NCBI GenBank assembly: GCA_013399115.1
Contig: VXAA01003380.1
Coordinates: 12,501 to 76,500 of the forward strand
Direction of reading: 5' to 3'
Source of the DNA: Anseranas semipalmata
Lineage: Eukaryota > Chordata > Aves > Anseriformes > Anseranatidae
DNA length: 64,000 bases
The first letter of the stretch is position 1. The number at the start of each line of letters is the position of its first letter. A program made the translations under genes and the position numbers. Below are positions 49,851-61,564 of the stretch, piece after piece. The notes below the pieces were generated by a model. It made no database searches. It had not been told where the DNA came from and saw only the letters and a list, made by a program, of their open reading frames with translations.

Positions 49851-52229
49851 AAACTTCTTCCATGGTGCTGAAAATGCCTAAGCCTTTATGTCTAATGTGA
49901 TCCAGATTTCAAGAGGGATCATAAAAGTGTAAAAAAATCTTTCAAAAGGAATCTATACTGAAGACCAACTGAAGACCCTGGCAAGGCTCAGCAAATGGTA
50001 CATCTGTCACCAAATTTTAAGATCTAACTCAAATCCCGTACTAAAAGTGGTTCAATGGAGAAGATAGCAGAACATATCTTTGGGAAGAGTAAAATATTTT
50101 CAAGTGCTGGATTAAAGCACTAAAATGTTCGAATTTCATCTGAGGTGATAAAAAGATGTAATATTCAATAACAGTAATACAGCAAAAAATACTTTGGAAG
50201 AAATCTTATGGCTACATCAACTATATTAATATAAATTTCACTCATCATTCAATAAAGTATATATTGCTTTGCCATATAGTTAGGGAGCATTCATCTAAAG
50301 AATTTAACTGTATATATAGGAAATGAATAAGTAAATTTTAGTTTATAAAGTTCAACTCCTTTTTATTAAAGTTATCTGGTAATCCTTCAGTGTTGAGATT
50401 CTAGTGCAGTATAGAAGACAGAAAGAATTTGAGTTCCAAAGCTACTGACCTTTTTAACATTAAAATAAAATCCTATATACTTCTAGGTTGATACAATCAG
50501 ATTATACCATCTGGTTAGGATGGAGTCTATGAAACAGTAAAGTAAGAAAATTCAATAAACTCATATCCTCTGCAGGCATTTTTACATTTTTTAGACTGTC
50601 ATGAAAGCTTTAGATGTGTGTTTGTATGAAATGAACTTATTTTATTATTGATTTCAGGCAGAAAGTAGTTTTGTTGGACCTTTTTTTTTACAGCCTGCAT
50701 TGCTATACCGAGTAGTTTTCTTTACAGAAATGGTACTAGCTCATAATCACAAATGAAAATTTTTATGAGCTATCTTTTTTTGAGAATGAAAGATAATGTA
50801 TGACACAGAAAGGCAGTTTAAAATGCATATATAATAAATCATTCTAATATAATAAAATAAAAATAAAAATCATTGATTAGCTTTTTAAATCAAGTTGCTG
50901 ACAAATACATTCCAACATTTGGTGGGCATACAACCCATGTAGTCAACAGAGATTATATATTCATTCCAAAAACAATGGCACAAGATTTGCAAAAATGGTT
51001 TCGCAAAAAAATCCACAAAATTAACCCTAACTCTGCTGCTTCCTCTGTGTATACGATGATGATATTTAATCACCGGAGCAAACATTCTTATTGTCAAGTC
51101 CCTTGCCTCAGTCAGGGTTTAGTTCTGTACACACTGAAGCTGAGGATCACTCAGCCTATCTGAAAGGTACATTGCAAATACTGCTCTTTCTCCAGAGCTC
51201 AGCAGAGTGTTGTATCTCCTGACAGTCAGGTTTATTTCTCTCTCTCTGGTTTTTAATTCTTCCCTCTCACTAGTTAGTCAGTTTACCAGTGAAGTTCATC
51301 ACGCTATGCTATTTCTTCTGTTGCTCCTACACACATTTTATTTCCCGGTCTGCCTCATGTTTCTGTACCAGTTTCAAAGTTAATACACCAGCTATTTAAC
51401 CTCTCATTCAAGTCATTGCAAAGTCCTGCCAGTTTCCCTATGTCAAAATACTACCAATGGTGAGGCATTGATGGTGGCATTTTCAAAGAGAAAAGTTTTA
51501 ATTGATACCAGGTATGGCTTTCCAGTGCATCTTGTTTTCCTGTTTTTTGACATTGTGCAGGCTCTTCGGGGCATGAAATGTCTTTTTCATAGGAAAGAAT
51601 ATGTATTGATTTGTTAAAAGGTGGCAAAAAGAAATCAGAGTGAATGCTAGAACGCTGCATTCTTCCTAAACAGCCTATTGGCAGCACCTTACACAGGGAA
51701 GTCTCTGAAGTACCCACTCATGCCATGCCCACTCTTGCCAATTCTATTTTGTTTTCCATAGCACCAGAATCATTGGTATTCTTTCCAGGCATCTACAATT
51801 ATCCTGTAAAATAATTTTCTCAAATATTTCATTCTGTTTTGGCAACTCTGTTCTTACCTGCTACGCTTGGCTGTTGCACGCCCACTCCATACCTAGCTTA
51901 AGCTTTATTATCTCCTCATCATTTTTAAAGTCTTGACATACAAATTTATAAATTAGGAAGTGAAAGTAAATGCCTAAGTATTTTCACAGTCTGTTGATGT
52001 AATACTAACTAGCAAAACAATATGTTCTCCCTACCAGGCTTCCTATGCCCCATCAGCAAATCCGATTCAAAATGAGATCACGGTACAGTGACCTCATTCT
52101 GAATGTTACCTTATGCTTTTGGCAGCCCAGAAGAAAACACCCCTAGCTCTTGTGCTGTGTTTCGATCTCTTTGAATTTCTCCAGGGCTTTGAATATCTGC
52201 TGAAAAGCTCTCTGCAGCTCTGAATACAC
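49851..52229. other. Unique AT-rich sequence
   Basis: Nothing recognised beyond short chance frames. A short (TC)n run lies at about 51237-51248. Confidence 0.5.
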
Positions 52230-52613
52230 CAAAAGAGGAAAGTGAAGCAAATGTGGNNNNNNNNNNNNNNNNNNNNNNNNNNNNNNNNNNNNNNNNNNNN
52301 NNNNNNNNNNNNNNNNNNNNNNNNNNNNNNGGGAGAAGAGGGGGTGGGGACAGGGGGAGAGGAGTGTGAAAAGTGGGGATTAGTTGATGAAAAAATGTCA
52401 AGCTGCCTGCAGTGGAGGCAAGAAGGGGTCGAGGGTAATAAAGCCAATTAGCAGAGCAAAGGATAAGAAGCCATATTTGAAATAAAGGAGTGATAATTTT
52501 AAGCAGCAAGGGAGAGATTAGAATACAGAAGTGCTAATGGTATGCAGTTTGGGAAGGAGATGGTAAAGTACTGGATTGAGAAAGACAAGACAAAACCAAA
52601 TACAAACCCTAGC
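52230..52613 (+). repeat. Unclassified interspersed repeat, copy B (contains gap)
   Basis: Related to 19525-19841 in the same orientation. Left of the gap, AGAGGAAAGTGAAGCAAATGTGG corresponds to the AAATGTGG region of copy A. To the right, GTCAAGCTGC, GAGGGTAATAAAGCCAATTA, GGAGTGATAAT, GCAGCAAGGGAGAGATTAG and AATACAGAAGTG follow in the same order. Similarity fades after about 52613. The gap lies inside the G/A-rich part of the repeat, so its true length cannot be judged. Confidence 0.72.
52257..52330. other. Assembly gap (74 N)
   Basis: A run of N inside a G/A-rich region of the unclassified repeat copy B. The right flank is GGGAGAAGAGGGGGTGGGG, a purine-rich sequence that commonly stalls sequencing. 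Confidence 0.99.
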
Positions 52614-54161
52614 ATTTCTCCTAGATGTTTCAAATCAATGCTCCTATATTTCTGTACTAGCCTCCATGCTGAATGATGCACAGATTATACAGATCTCCTG
52701 ATTCCTTTGCTTCCTTTGCTTGCAGTATAATTCTTGCACATATAAATGTTTCTTGCTCATTTCCAAGCAACCTCTTTCTTTTGTCTTTTATAATAAACTG
52801 ATCTACTAGAATTCCTCTTGTTGGTTAATCTCCTATTTTGCATGGTCTTACAAATATTCAGTGTCAAATATTACTTTAAAATAACCCCATTTTCTATTTT
52901 GAAGTACATCCTGTAATTACTCACTTTATTTTGTAGGCTATTTGCTGGTACATTATCAACTTGTTTCCATATTTTACACAGCTTGCTATTTGCTAATAAC
53001 TGCAGAAAGGGCAGAATGCAAAATTTAGGCTTAATTTAGATTCTGCTTATATTATTCTTTATATATATATGTATATATATATACTTCAGTCACTAAATGT
53101 CCTGGCTTTGTTTTTCAACTGTTTTAGTGGTTAAAGAATAGAATATATGGAAAGCATCTCTGTCCTTAGTGGTTAGTAAAGTAACTTTCACTCTCCACAC
53201 TGTCACAAAATCCAGCATTTTAATACCTAACAGTATTGTTATAGTTATTGGTCTTTACTCACACATCTTGAAAAATATATTTGGAACTTAGAATAGTTTA
53301 CTTCCAATTTTATTGTACTCCTATTCAGATATAACTAGCTTGAATGCAAACAATCAAGGATTCAAAGCACAAAGTATTTATCAGCGGATATATACCAAGG
53401 CTGAATTCTGTATTCCTGAAATTAAAACTCAGATTGACTTCAGCAGGATCCACATTCACCCCATGAATCCAACATCTTATGCTCACTATTGAAGCAAACA
53501 CAAGATTTGTCATTCTTTGCCAGGGAAGTCTAAAAAATTATCTCAAATTGAAATAACGTAAGAGGTGTTTTGAACAAATTGATCAGTTGGATAGTAATGA
53601 ATCACCATCAGTCTGAAGTAACAACCTATAGTTTTAAAAGAGCTCACACATAAAATTGCTGGTCTATTAACTGTGGAATGTAAATGACCATTTAAATCTG
53701 CTTTGGTATAAAGAAAGGGAAGATGGTATATATAATAGCAATTCATTAAAATGTCTCTAGAGGTGATCTGGGAACTAAAGACTAGAAAGTCTGACTTCTT
53801 TATCATACAAACTGGGAGAAATTAAAATGATGAACATGTTAGTAAACACATGGAACACCAGAAAGCAGAGCTTTTGTAAAGAGAATCAATGCTTCACAAA
53901 TTTATGAGAGGACCTTGAGACATATTAAAAAACATTTAAAAAACAGCAAAAAAAATGGGGGATAAAATAGAAGGTACTTTTAAGAATGAATTATTGGTTA
54001 AAAGACAGCAAACAATATTCAAAATGAAGAGAGGATATCTAATCTTAAATTAAACCTAATCTTAAACATGGGGCAAATATTGAGGTGACAAAACAATGGA
54101 ATAACTTGACATTATTCCACATACCAAATCTTCTGCTGACTACAAATAGCTACAGAAAAAG
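52614..54161. other. Unique AT-rich sequence
   Basis: An (AT)n microsatellite with one G lies at about 53060-53083. No gene or mobile element was recognised. Confidence 0.5.
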
Positions 54162-54290
54162 CACAGAATCACAACAATTCAGACTGGAAGATCATATGTT
54201 CCCACTTCAAGCAGTACCATTTTGAAGTCAGATCAAGTTGGTCACAGCCTTATTTGGCTGAATTTTGAATATCTCCAAGGATGACAGTTA
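54162..54290 (-). mobile_element. Old CR1 3' end fragment
   Basis: CACAGAATCACAACAATTCAG, GACTGGAAGATCA, AAGTCAGATCAAGTTGGTCAC and GAATTTTGAATATCTCCAAGG match the reverse complement of a CR1 3' region, with much more divergence than the CR1 that starts three bases further right. Both run in the same direction. The younger element may have landed in or beside this one. Confidence 0.75.
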
Positions 54291-54292
54291 GA

Positions 54293-55925
54293 GTCACAGA
54301 ATGGTTGAGGTTGGAAGGGACCTCTGGAGATCACCCAGTCCAACCCATCTGCCAAGCAGGACCACCTAGAGCATGTTGCACAGGATCACATCCAGGTGGG
54401 TTTTGAATATCTCCAGAGAAGGAGACTCCACAGCCTCTCTGGGCAACCTGTGCCAGTGCTCTGTCACCCTCACAGGAAAGAAGAGCCCCCTCATATTCAG
54501 CCGGAACTTCCTGTGTTTCAGTTTGTGCCCATTGCCTCTTGTCCTGTCGCGGGGCACCACTGACAAGAGTCCGGCCCCATCCTCTTGACACCCTCCCTTC
54601 AGATATTTGTACACATTGATAAGATCCCCTCTCAGCCTTCTCTTCTCCAAGCTAAACAGGCCCAGCTCTCTCAGGCTCTCCTCGTATGAGAGATGCTCCA
54701 GTCCCCTCATCATCTTNCCTTCTGGGCCACAAGGGCACACTGCTGGCTCATGGTTAACCTGCTGTCCCCCAGGACTCCCTGGTCCTTCTCTGCAGGGCTG
54801 CTTTCCAGCAGCTCAGCCACCAGCCTGTACTGGTGCATTAGGTTATTCCTCCCGAGGTGCAGGACCCTGCACTTGCCTTTGTTGAACTGCATGAGGTTCC
54901 TCTCCACCCAACTCTCCACCCAGCTCTCTCTGTGCTGCCATTCAGGTCTCTCTGAAGAAGTCTTCTGGTGTATCAGCCACTCCTCCCAGTCTTATATCAT
55001 CAGCAAACTTGCTAAGGGCGCACTCTGTCCCTTCATCCAGGTCATGATGATTAAATTGAACAAGACTGGATCCAGTACTGGCCCCTGGGGGACACCGCTA
55101 GCTACAGGCCTCCAACTAGACTGCACCGCTGATCACAGCCTTCTGAGCTCTGCCATCCAGCCAGTTCTCAATCCACTGCACTGTCCACTCATCCAACCCG
55201 CACTTCCTGAGCTTGCCTATGAGGATGTTATGGGAGACGGTGTTGAAAGCCTTGCTAAAGTCAAGGTAGACAACAACCACTGCTCTCCCCTCATCTACCG
55301 AGCCAGCCATTCCATCATAGAAGGCTATCAGTTGGTTAAGCATGATTTCCCCTTGGTGAATCCATGCTGACTACTTCTGATCACCTTCTTTTCCACCACA
55401 CGCTTAGAGACAACCTCCAGGATGAGCTGTCCCATCATCTTTCCAGGGATGGAGGTGAGGCTGACTGGCCTGTAGTTTCCTGGGTCCTCCTTCTTGCCCT
55501 TTTTGAAGACTGGAGTGACATGGGCTTTCTTCCAGTCCTCAGGCACCTCCCCTGTTCTCCATGACCTTTCAAAGATGATGGAGAGTGGCTTAGCAATAAC
55601 ATCCACCAGCTTCCTCAGCACTCATGACTGCATCCCATCAGGGACCATGAACTTTTGGGTGTCTGAAGTTTGCCTAAATGATCTCTAACCCGTTCCTCCT
55701 GAACCAAGGGAAAGTCTTCCTTTTCTCCAGACTTTCTCTCTTGTCTCCAGGATCAGAGATTCCTGAAGGCTGGTCTTCGCAGTGAAGACTGAAGCAGAGA
55801 AGGCATTCAGTAACTCTGGCTTCTCTGTATCCTTTGTCACCAGGGCACCCACCCCATTCAGTAGCAGGCCCACATTTTCTCTAGTCTTCCTTTTGTTACT
55901 GATGTATTGGAAGGAGAAATTCCAA
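54293..55925 (-). mobile_element. CR1 LINE, 5'-truncated, about 1.6 kb, with one N
   Basis: Read on the minus strand it runs from a segment upstream of RT (Gly-Leu-Leu-Leu-Asn-Gly-Val-Gly-Ala-Leu-Val near 55850) through RT. RT landmarks are Lys-Lys-Ala-His-Val-Thr-Pro-Val-Phe-Lys-Lys-Gly (near 55500), Tyr-Leu-Asp-Phe-Ser-Lys-Ala-Phe (near 55270), Lys-Phe-Ala-Asp-Asp (near 55010) and Phe-Asn-Lys-Gly-Lys-Cys (near 54885). It ends with the ORF2 C-terminus and GGTTGGAAGGGACC at 54309. About 190 bp that normally lies between the 'CALVAQK' and 'KMMRGLEHL' words is replaced by a single N at 54717. Several frameshifts and stops are present. Confidence 0.96.
54717..54717. other. Single N inside CR1
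   Basis: One ambiguous base where the CR1 body should hold roughly 190 bp more. It is probably a collapsed or falsely closed gap between two reads of the same repeat rather than one uncalled base. Confidence 0.8.
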
Positions 55926-56327
55926 ACTTCTCATTTGCAACCTGTTCTAGCATTTGATCTTCCTTGATGGTTTAAACAAAAACAAAGAAACAAAAACTTT
56001 TCACAGCTTAATTGCAATTTCCCTTTTTGCAGCTCACTGTCTCTGATCTTTTCACTGTGTACCTTTGAGAGTCTGCCTCTGTCTACTCTGTAATGTCCCA
56101 CTGGTAGTTCAAGCCATCTATAAGGTCCTACCTGATCCTTCTTTCCTTGAGGCCAAATAAACTCACTTTTCACAGCTTGCTCTTTCTATATCATGAGTCT
56201 TATAGGAGAGTGTAATGGTACTCCAGATGCAGCACCAAAAGCACTGAACATAAAAAAAAAAAAAAAAAATTGGATTTTAAACTTTTTTGGTTGGCACTCA
56301 AGAAAGATTTTTGAAGACATTGCATAT
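55926..56327. other. Sequence between two CR1 copies
   Basis: No clear repeat or gene. A18 lies at 56252-56269. It may include the diverged 5' end of the left CR1 or a third, unrecognised insertion. Confidence 0.45.
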
Positions 56328-57510
56328 AATTCACAGAATCACAAAATTGTTTATGTTGGAAGGAACTTCTTAGGATCACCTAGTCCAGACCCTCAGTCAA
56401 GCAGGGTCAAGTAGAGCAGGTTGCCCAGGACCATGTCAGTCAGATTTTGAGTTTCTCCTCAGATGGAGACTTTACAGCCTCTGTGGGCAACCTGTGCCAA
56501 GTGTTCAACAACCTTCACAGTAAATAAAAAAAAAAAAAAAGGTACTTTCTTGTGTTCACATAGAAGTTTATGTATTTAGATTTGTGCCCATCAATTCCTG
56601 TCCTGTCTCTGGGCACTCCTGAGAAAAGTCTGGCTCCCTCTTCATTCTCTGCAATTGGGTATTTCAACACATTGATCAGAGGTTCCCCTGAGCCTTCTCT
56701 TCTCAAGGCTGAACAATCCCAACTCTCTCAGCCTTTCCTCACACGAAAGCTTCTCCAGTTCCTTCATCATCTTTGTGGCCCTGCACTGGACTCATTCCAC
56801 TAAGTCTTGTCTTTCTTGTACTGGAGAGCCCAGAACTAGACCCAGCACTCCAGATGTGTCTCACCGGGGCTGAGCAGAGAGAAAGGATCACCTCCCTCAA
56901 AGTTCTGGCAATGCAGACTCAGATGGTGTTGCCCTTCTTTGTTGTGAGGGTGCACAGCAGGCTTATGGTTAGTTTGGTCCACCAGGACCCTTAGGTCATT
57001 CTCTGCTAAACTGTTTTCCAGTGTGTGCAGGTGTCTGGGGTTATTACTTACCAGGGGCATGAGTCTGCATTTCCCTTTGTTGAACTTCATAGATTCCTCT
57101 CAGCCCCATTTCTCCAATCTGTCCAGACAGACTGCTCTGGCAGCACAGACATCCATCTGGTGTATCAGCTATTCCTCTCAGTTTTGGATCATTAGCACAC
57201 TTGCTGAGGGTACACTCTGTCTCATCATCTGGGTCATTTATGAAGGTTTTCAACAGTATTGGTCCCACTATCAAACCCTGATGAACACTGCTAGGTATGC
57301 CACTAGTGACTTGCTTCCAACTGGACTTTGTGCCACTGATCACAACTCTCTGGGCCTGGTAGTCTAGCCAGTTTTTAATGCACCTCAGTGTGCACTTACC
57401 TAACCTGTACTTTGTCACCTTGTCTCTGAGGAGACAATGTCAACAGCCTTACAAAAGATAGACATCAATTTTCACCCCTCATCCACCAAGCTAGTCAGGC
57501 ATTTCAATTC
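56328..57510 (-). mobile_element. CR1 LINE, older copy, about 1.2 kb
   Basis: On the minus strand it runs from RT to the 3' end. Landmarks on the plus strand are ATTCACAGAATCACAAAATTG (octamer end), GTTGGAAGGAACTTC, CTCTGTGGGCAACCTGTGCC, GGACTCATTCCACTAAG, and CCAGTTTTTAATGCACCTCAG near 57369. Unlike the neighbour at 54293 it keeps the segment around the 'RPHLEYC' region (56780-56940) but is much more diverged, with many stops. An A-run at 56526-56540 interrupts the 3' part of ORF2. Confidence 0.93.
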
Positions 57511-60500
57511 CATGAGCAAATAGCAGTGGTGATGAAGAAAGCAGAAAATTTAAAAGAATGAATTTACACAACAAAACAAAACAAAACAAAATAAAAAAAC
57601 CTTGTTGTCCACAATTCAAGAATTACATACAGCATGTAACTGTGATCTGCTTTTTTAAAAAAATTAACAGAATAGCAATAAAAAAGTAGAAAAAGACAAG
57701 AATATTAGAAGGCATGGTACTACTTTCAAATGAGAAAAAATTAGAAGACTAGGACCCAACATAGAGGGCATGACTGAGTGGCAATATAATAGAAATCCAA
57801 AGTCATAAAAGAAGGGGGAAAGAGGAGGTTGGAATAACATATTATTTCTCATAAAACTAAAACTAAAACCAGTCGGTGACATCATCAAACAGTAGGTTGT
57901 TTTTTTGTTTGTTTGTTTGTTTGTTTTTAAGTACTGCTTTTTACAATGCATAACTATGCTGTGGAGCTGCAGTTTTCCCTTCTGAATTTCTGCAGGCCAA
58001 AAGTGGAAATGGTTTCCACAAAGGAGTAGACCAGTTGATGGAGCACTGGTACATTGGCAGTTATTAAACACAGCAGTTCAGCTGCAACCTCTCATTCATG
58101 CAACCCCTAAAGCACTGTTTGCTGGAAATGCCAGAGTCAAAGCAACCTTGTACGCTCACGTTGTCTTTCTTAAGTATCCACTACCTATCAGTGTTACAGA
58201 GAAGACACTAGTCTAGGTGTACCTTCGATATGACCTATTTCAACTGTTCTTATGATGATTCCATATTAACTAGACCTGTGAACTACAGAGAAAATAAAAG
58301 CAGAGTTTCAGTACTGCAGCTTCGGTTTAATGATTATAACTGTCTGGTAAGGCTGTTTTCAGGGCTGCTATTCAGAATAAAATTGCTTGTCTTCACACAG
58401 TGAGCCTAAAAGTATAGCCTGAAGTCTATCCAGAATAGCTGAACTATTATCACACATGCCAGGCTTTGAACTTATAGGTGCTCTGGCAGTAGGTCCTTCA
58501 GAGACTAGATATAGAGTATCTAGTGGAGAACAGAAAACAATAAGGAATGGGCATAGGAGTGGACCTTTTGCAGTTGTGGATCTGTGCCAAATAGTGCAGG
58601 ATTCCAGAGCAGAAGAAGAAAAACCTAATTCTGTGGATATTTCAGTCTGTATCTGAAGCACTCCCTAATCTCCATTCACCTAAGCTTTACTTTCTGCTAC
58701 GTAGTCACTGACCTATCCTCAGTTTAAACTTTGTATTGCTTTGCACTCATAGATGCAGAGTCAGAGGTTCAGATGTCAGAGCACCCCAACCATGTTCCAC
58801 ATCCATATCCTGCCTATCTTGGTAATACTCCTTATTTGGTGACCACAGACTCTGGGGTAGAGAAACTAAGGGAAGGGCAGTGTATATGTGACTGAATGTT
58901 TTCCCACCCATCCCAGAGGAATGCAATTCATACAGTTTAAACTCACAGGAGAAACAACATTTAGCCAAAAAAAAAAACAAAACAAACAAAACAACAACAA
59001 CAACAACAAACAATCAAACGAACAAAAATCACAGTGGAATGATTCAGCTTTGATATTTTTATCAGAACACTTGGTCCAAGATGGTAAGATTGAAAAAATA
59101 TATCTTTATATCTAATAGTTAGTAAAAAAAAATAATAAGAGGTTCACAAGGACAAGATGTTAGTATAAATTCTAAGAATTTGATGTTATACAGATTTCTC
59201 CTGACATAAAGAATAATGGTGAATTTTTCCTCACTCCCATAAAATTGGTTTATAATCTAATATCCACATTTCATATGCTGCTGTAAGATAGTTCATGGAA
59301 AAGCTCTTTGGGTATTTTTTGTTCTTTTTGACAAGCAGACTCCAGCTACATGAAATTTACACTTCCTGGTTTTAGGGGTACTTGCAGTACCTTTCTCAAC
59401 CAGATTGGCTTCAGTGTCTTCTGTACAGCTTCTTTACCTCATTTCCTAGGTGTTCACTGTCAGTTCACATAGTTTCTTCCTCCTTTCTTATGAAAGCTAG
59501 CCTTTTCATTTTTCCTCTCTTTATCACTTTATCTTCTATTTATGGCTAGGAGTTTCACCAGTCATCTGACTTTCCTACTAATTATTACTCTTCTACAGAG
59601 CTGGAGAGAATATGCAGTCAGCAAGATGAACATCCGACTAGAGGAGACATTAAGCGCAAAAAAAAAAAAAAAAAACCACTATCCTCCATCTGTAAAGTAA
59701 GCTGGTTCAGTTACTGATGTGTATGATTCCTCTCAAGGAAGTTATATACTCAGAGACTATAAATCTCCTTTGTGTTGTTTTTTTCTTATAAATTTAATTT
59801 TTCCACAAAGAATATCTTGCATCCTTCCAAAGTATATTTTTAAACAAGGGGCCATTTTTTTTAACCTTTAACTTTTATTTTGTACTGAGCTGCAATTTTG
59901 GAGTTGAAAAACTGAGTGTATATTTTATGTTTTCCTTCAGCTTGGAAACCTAACAAAAAGACTACTTGTTTCGTATTTCTAATGCATAAATATTTTCTTT
60001 TCACTATTATTCCCTATCAACTTTCAAATATGAGTAAAGACAGCAGTAGCTGAGGTATCATAGAAATTTTATGAGGATTCCAACGATAAGATCTACGTTG
60101 ATGATATCAGTTAGTGCTTATTATTTATACTAGATGTAGCATGCATGTATCAATACATTTTGCATGCCTGTTTCATTTATTTTTAGATTCTTGCTACATG
60201 TGTTACCACGACTTCTTAGAAATTCCAGTAAGCTACTAGTACATTGTCTTAATATTCTTTGATGATAACAAGGAGAGAAAAGGTGGCAACTCTTTTTTCA
60301 CACATGGGACAACGGGGCTCCTTGTACCTAAACCCCCAGAAAAGTTTCCCACATCTTAAGAAATTACACTTTCCTTGTCAAACTAGTCAGAAGGATTTCA
60401 TGCAAGTATGAGATCATTATTTCAACATCTCTCATCCTGCAAAGGAATCTTTTTTACTGCCTGCATCTAGGCATTCAATCTATAGATTAGTTAGACAAAA

Positions 60501-61564
60501 GAACTCAGCTCCTTACTTTGCAGGACATACCCCTCTGTCTCTTCCTAAGTCTTCCTAACAAAAATTAGGGCTAGAAAAGCATCTGGGTCAACAAACCTGG
60601 TCACCCAACATAAAACTAATCTGTCCAATGATAAATGTATCAAGCTTCCCACTAAAACAATGTATTTCTGTTCTTATTGTAGACAGTAATTCCTGAACTG
60701 TTTTTTCAGAACTGTACATCTAGTAATCACAAACCTAATCATTTCCATCTTAGATTTATTCAAAAATAGAAAAATGCATATTCTAAATTTTAAAATTTGA
60801 CTTTTATTATTAAGTTTACAAGGCTAACTGGCTATGTGAGCACACGCTATACATTTATGGCCATATCTTACAATGCAAGAAAATTAAAAGGGAATGAAAC
60901 TGTAAATGAAAAGGCTGTTGTAGATGGATGTCTTCTAAGTGATATATGTGATAGAAGTGATTAGCATTAACTGATCTTCTTGAAGAATGTACAAGTATAA
61001 TTCATTATAATGGCTTAGAAGTGCAATTAGTGAACTATAGTGTAAATGACACTGCTGTTCATAGACCTACCCATAAGAGTAATTATATTTTGAAAACTAC
61101 TTAGTGAAAAATTGATTGAATGGGTCCTATGGGCACAGATAATTGAGATAAAAATATGTAAACAAATGTCCATTAATAAGTTTTATGGCAAATTTATATA
61201 TTTACTTGTTTAGCTATGCTGGAAATATGTATAAGGAATGATAATTTTCTGGTGTTTCATTTTGAAGACATAAAAAAAAATATTTTATGCCTTTGCAAAC
61301 AATACTATTTGATTATTCTTACATTTCATAGTAATTTTCCCCTCACTATGTCCTGATACTTCAAAAATAATGAGGTTCAGAAAGCAAAACTCTACTCTTC
61401 TCAATTGTTTAATTCCAAGAAGCTTCTAGATGTGTAGCTTGTGTGACACATGCTAGGTCAGAACAAAACCTGCCTAGTGGTGATTGCAAGGATTCCTGGG
61501 GAAAATCCTCCTCTAGCCAAGGAAAAAAAAAAAATTGAATTGACTTTATTTTTTTCATTTAAAG
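57511..61564. other. Unique AT-rich sequence with simple repeats
   Basis: Simple repeats are (CAAAA)n at about 57568-57592, (GTTT)n at about 57902-57927, and A10 followed by (CAAA)/(CAA)n at about 58968-59012. A18 lies at 59658-59675. Open frames, the longest 135 codons on the minus strand at 57664-58071, show no recognisable domain. Confidence 0.5.

Noticed and set aside
54693..55370. 225-codon plus-strand open frame
   Set aside because: It is the antisense of CR1 ORF2; the real coding sense is on the minus strand.
57664..58071. 135-codon minus-strand frame
   Set aside because: Includes a translated (GTTT)n repeat and otherwise shows no family resemblance.
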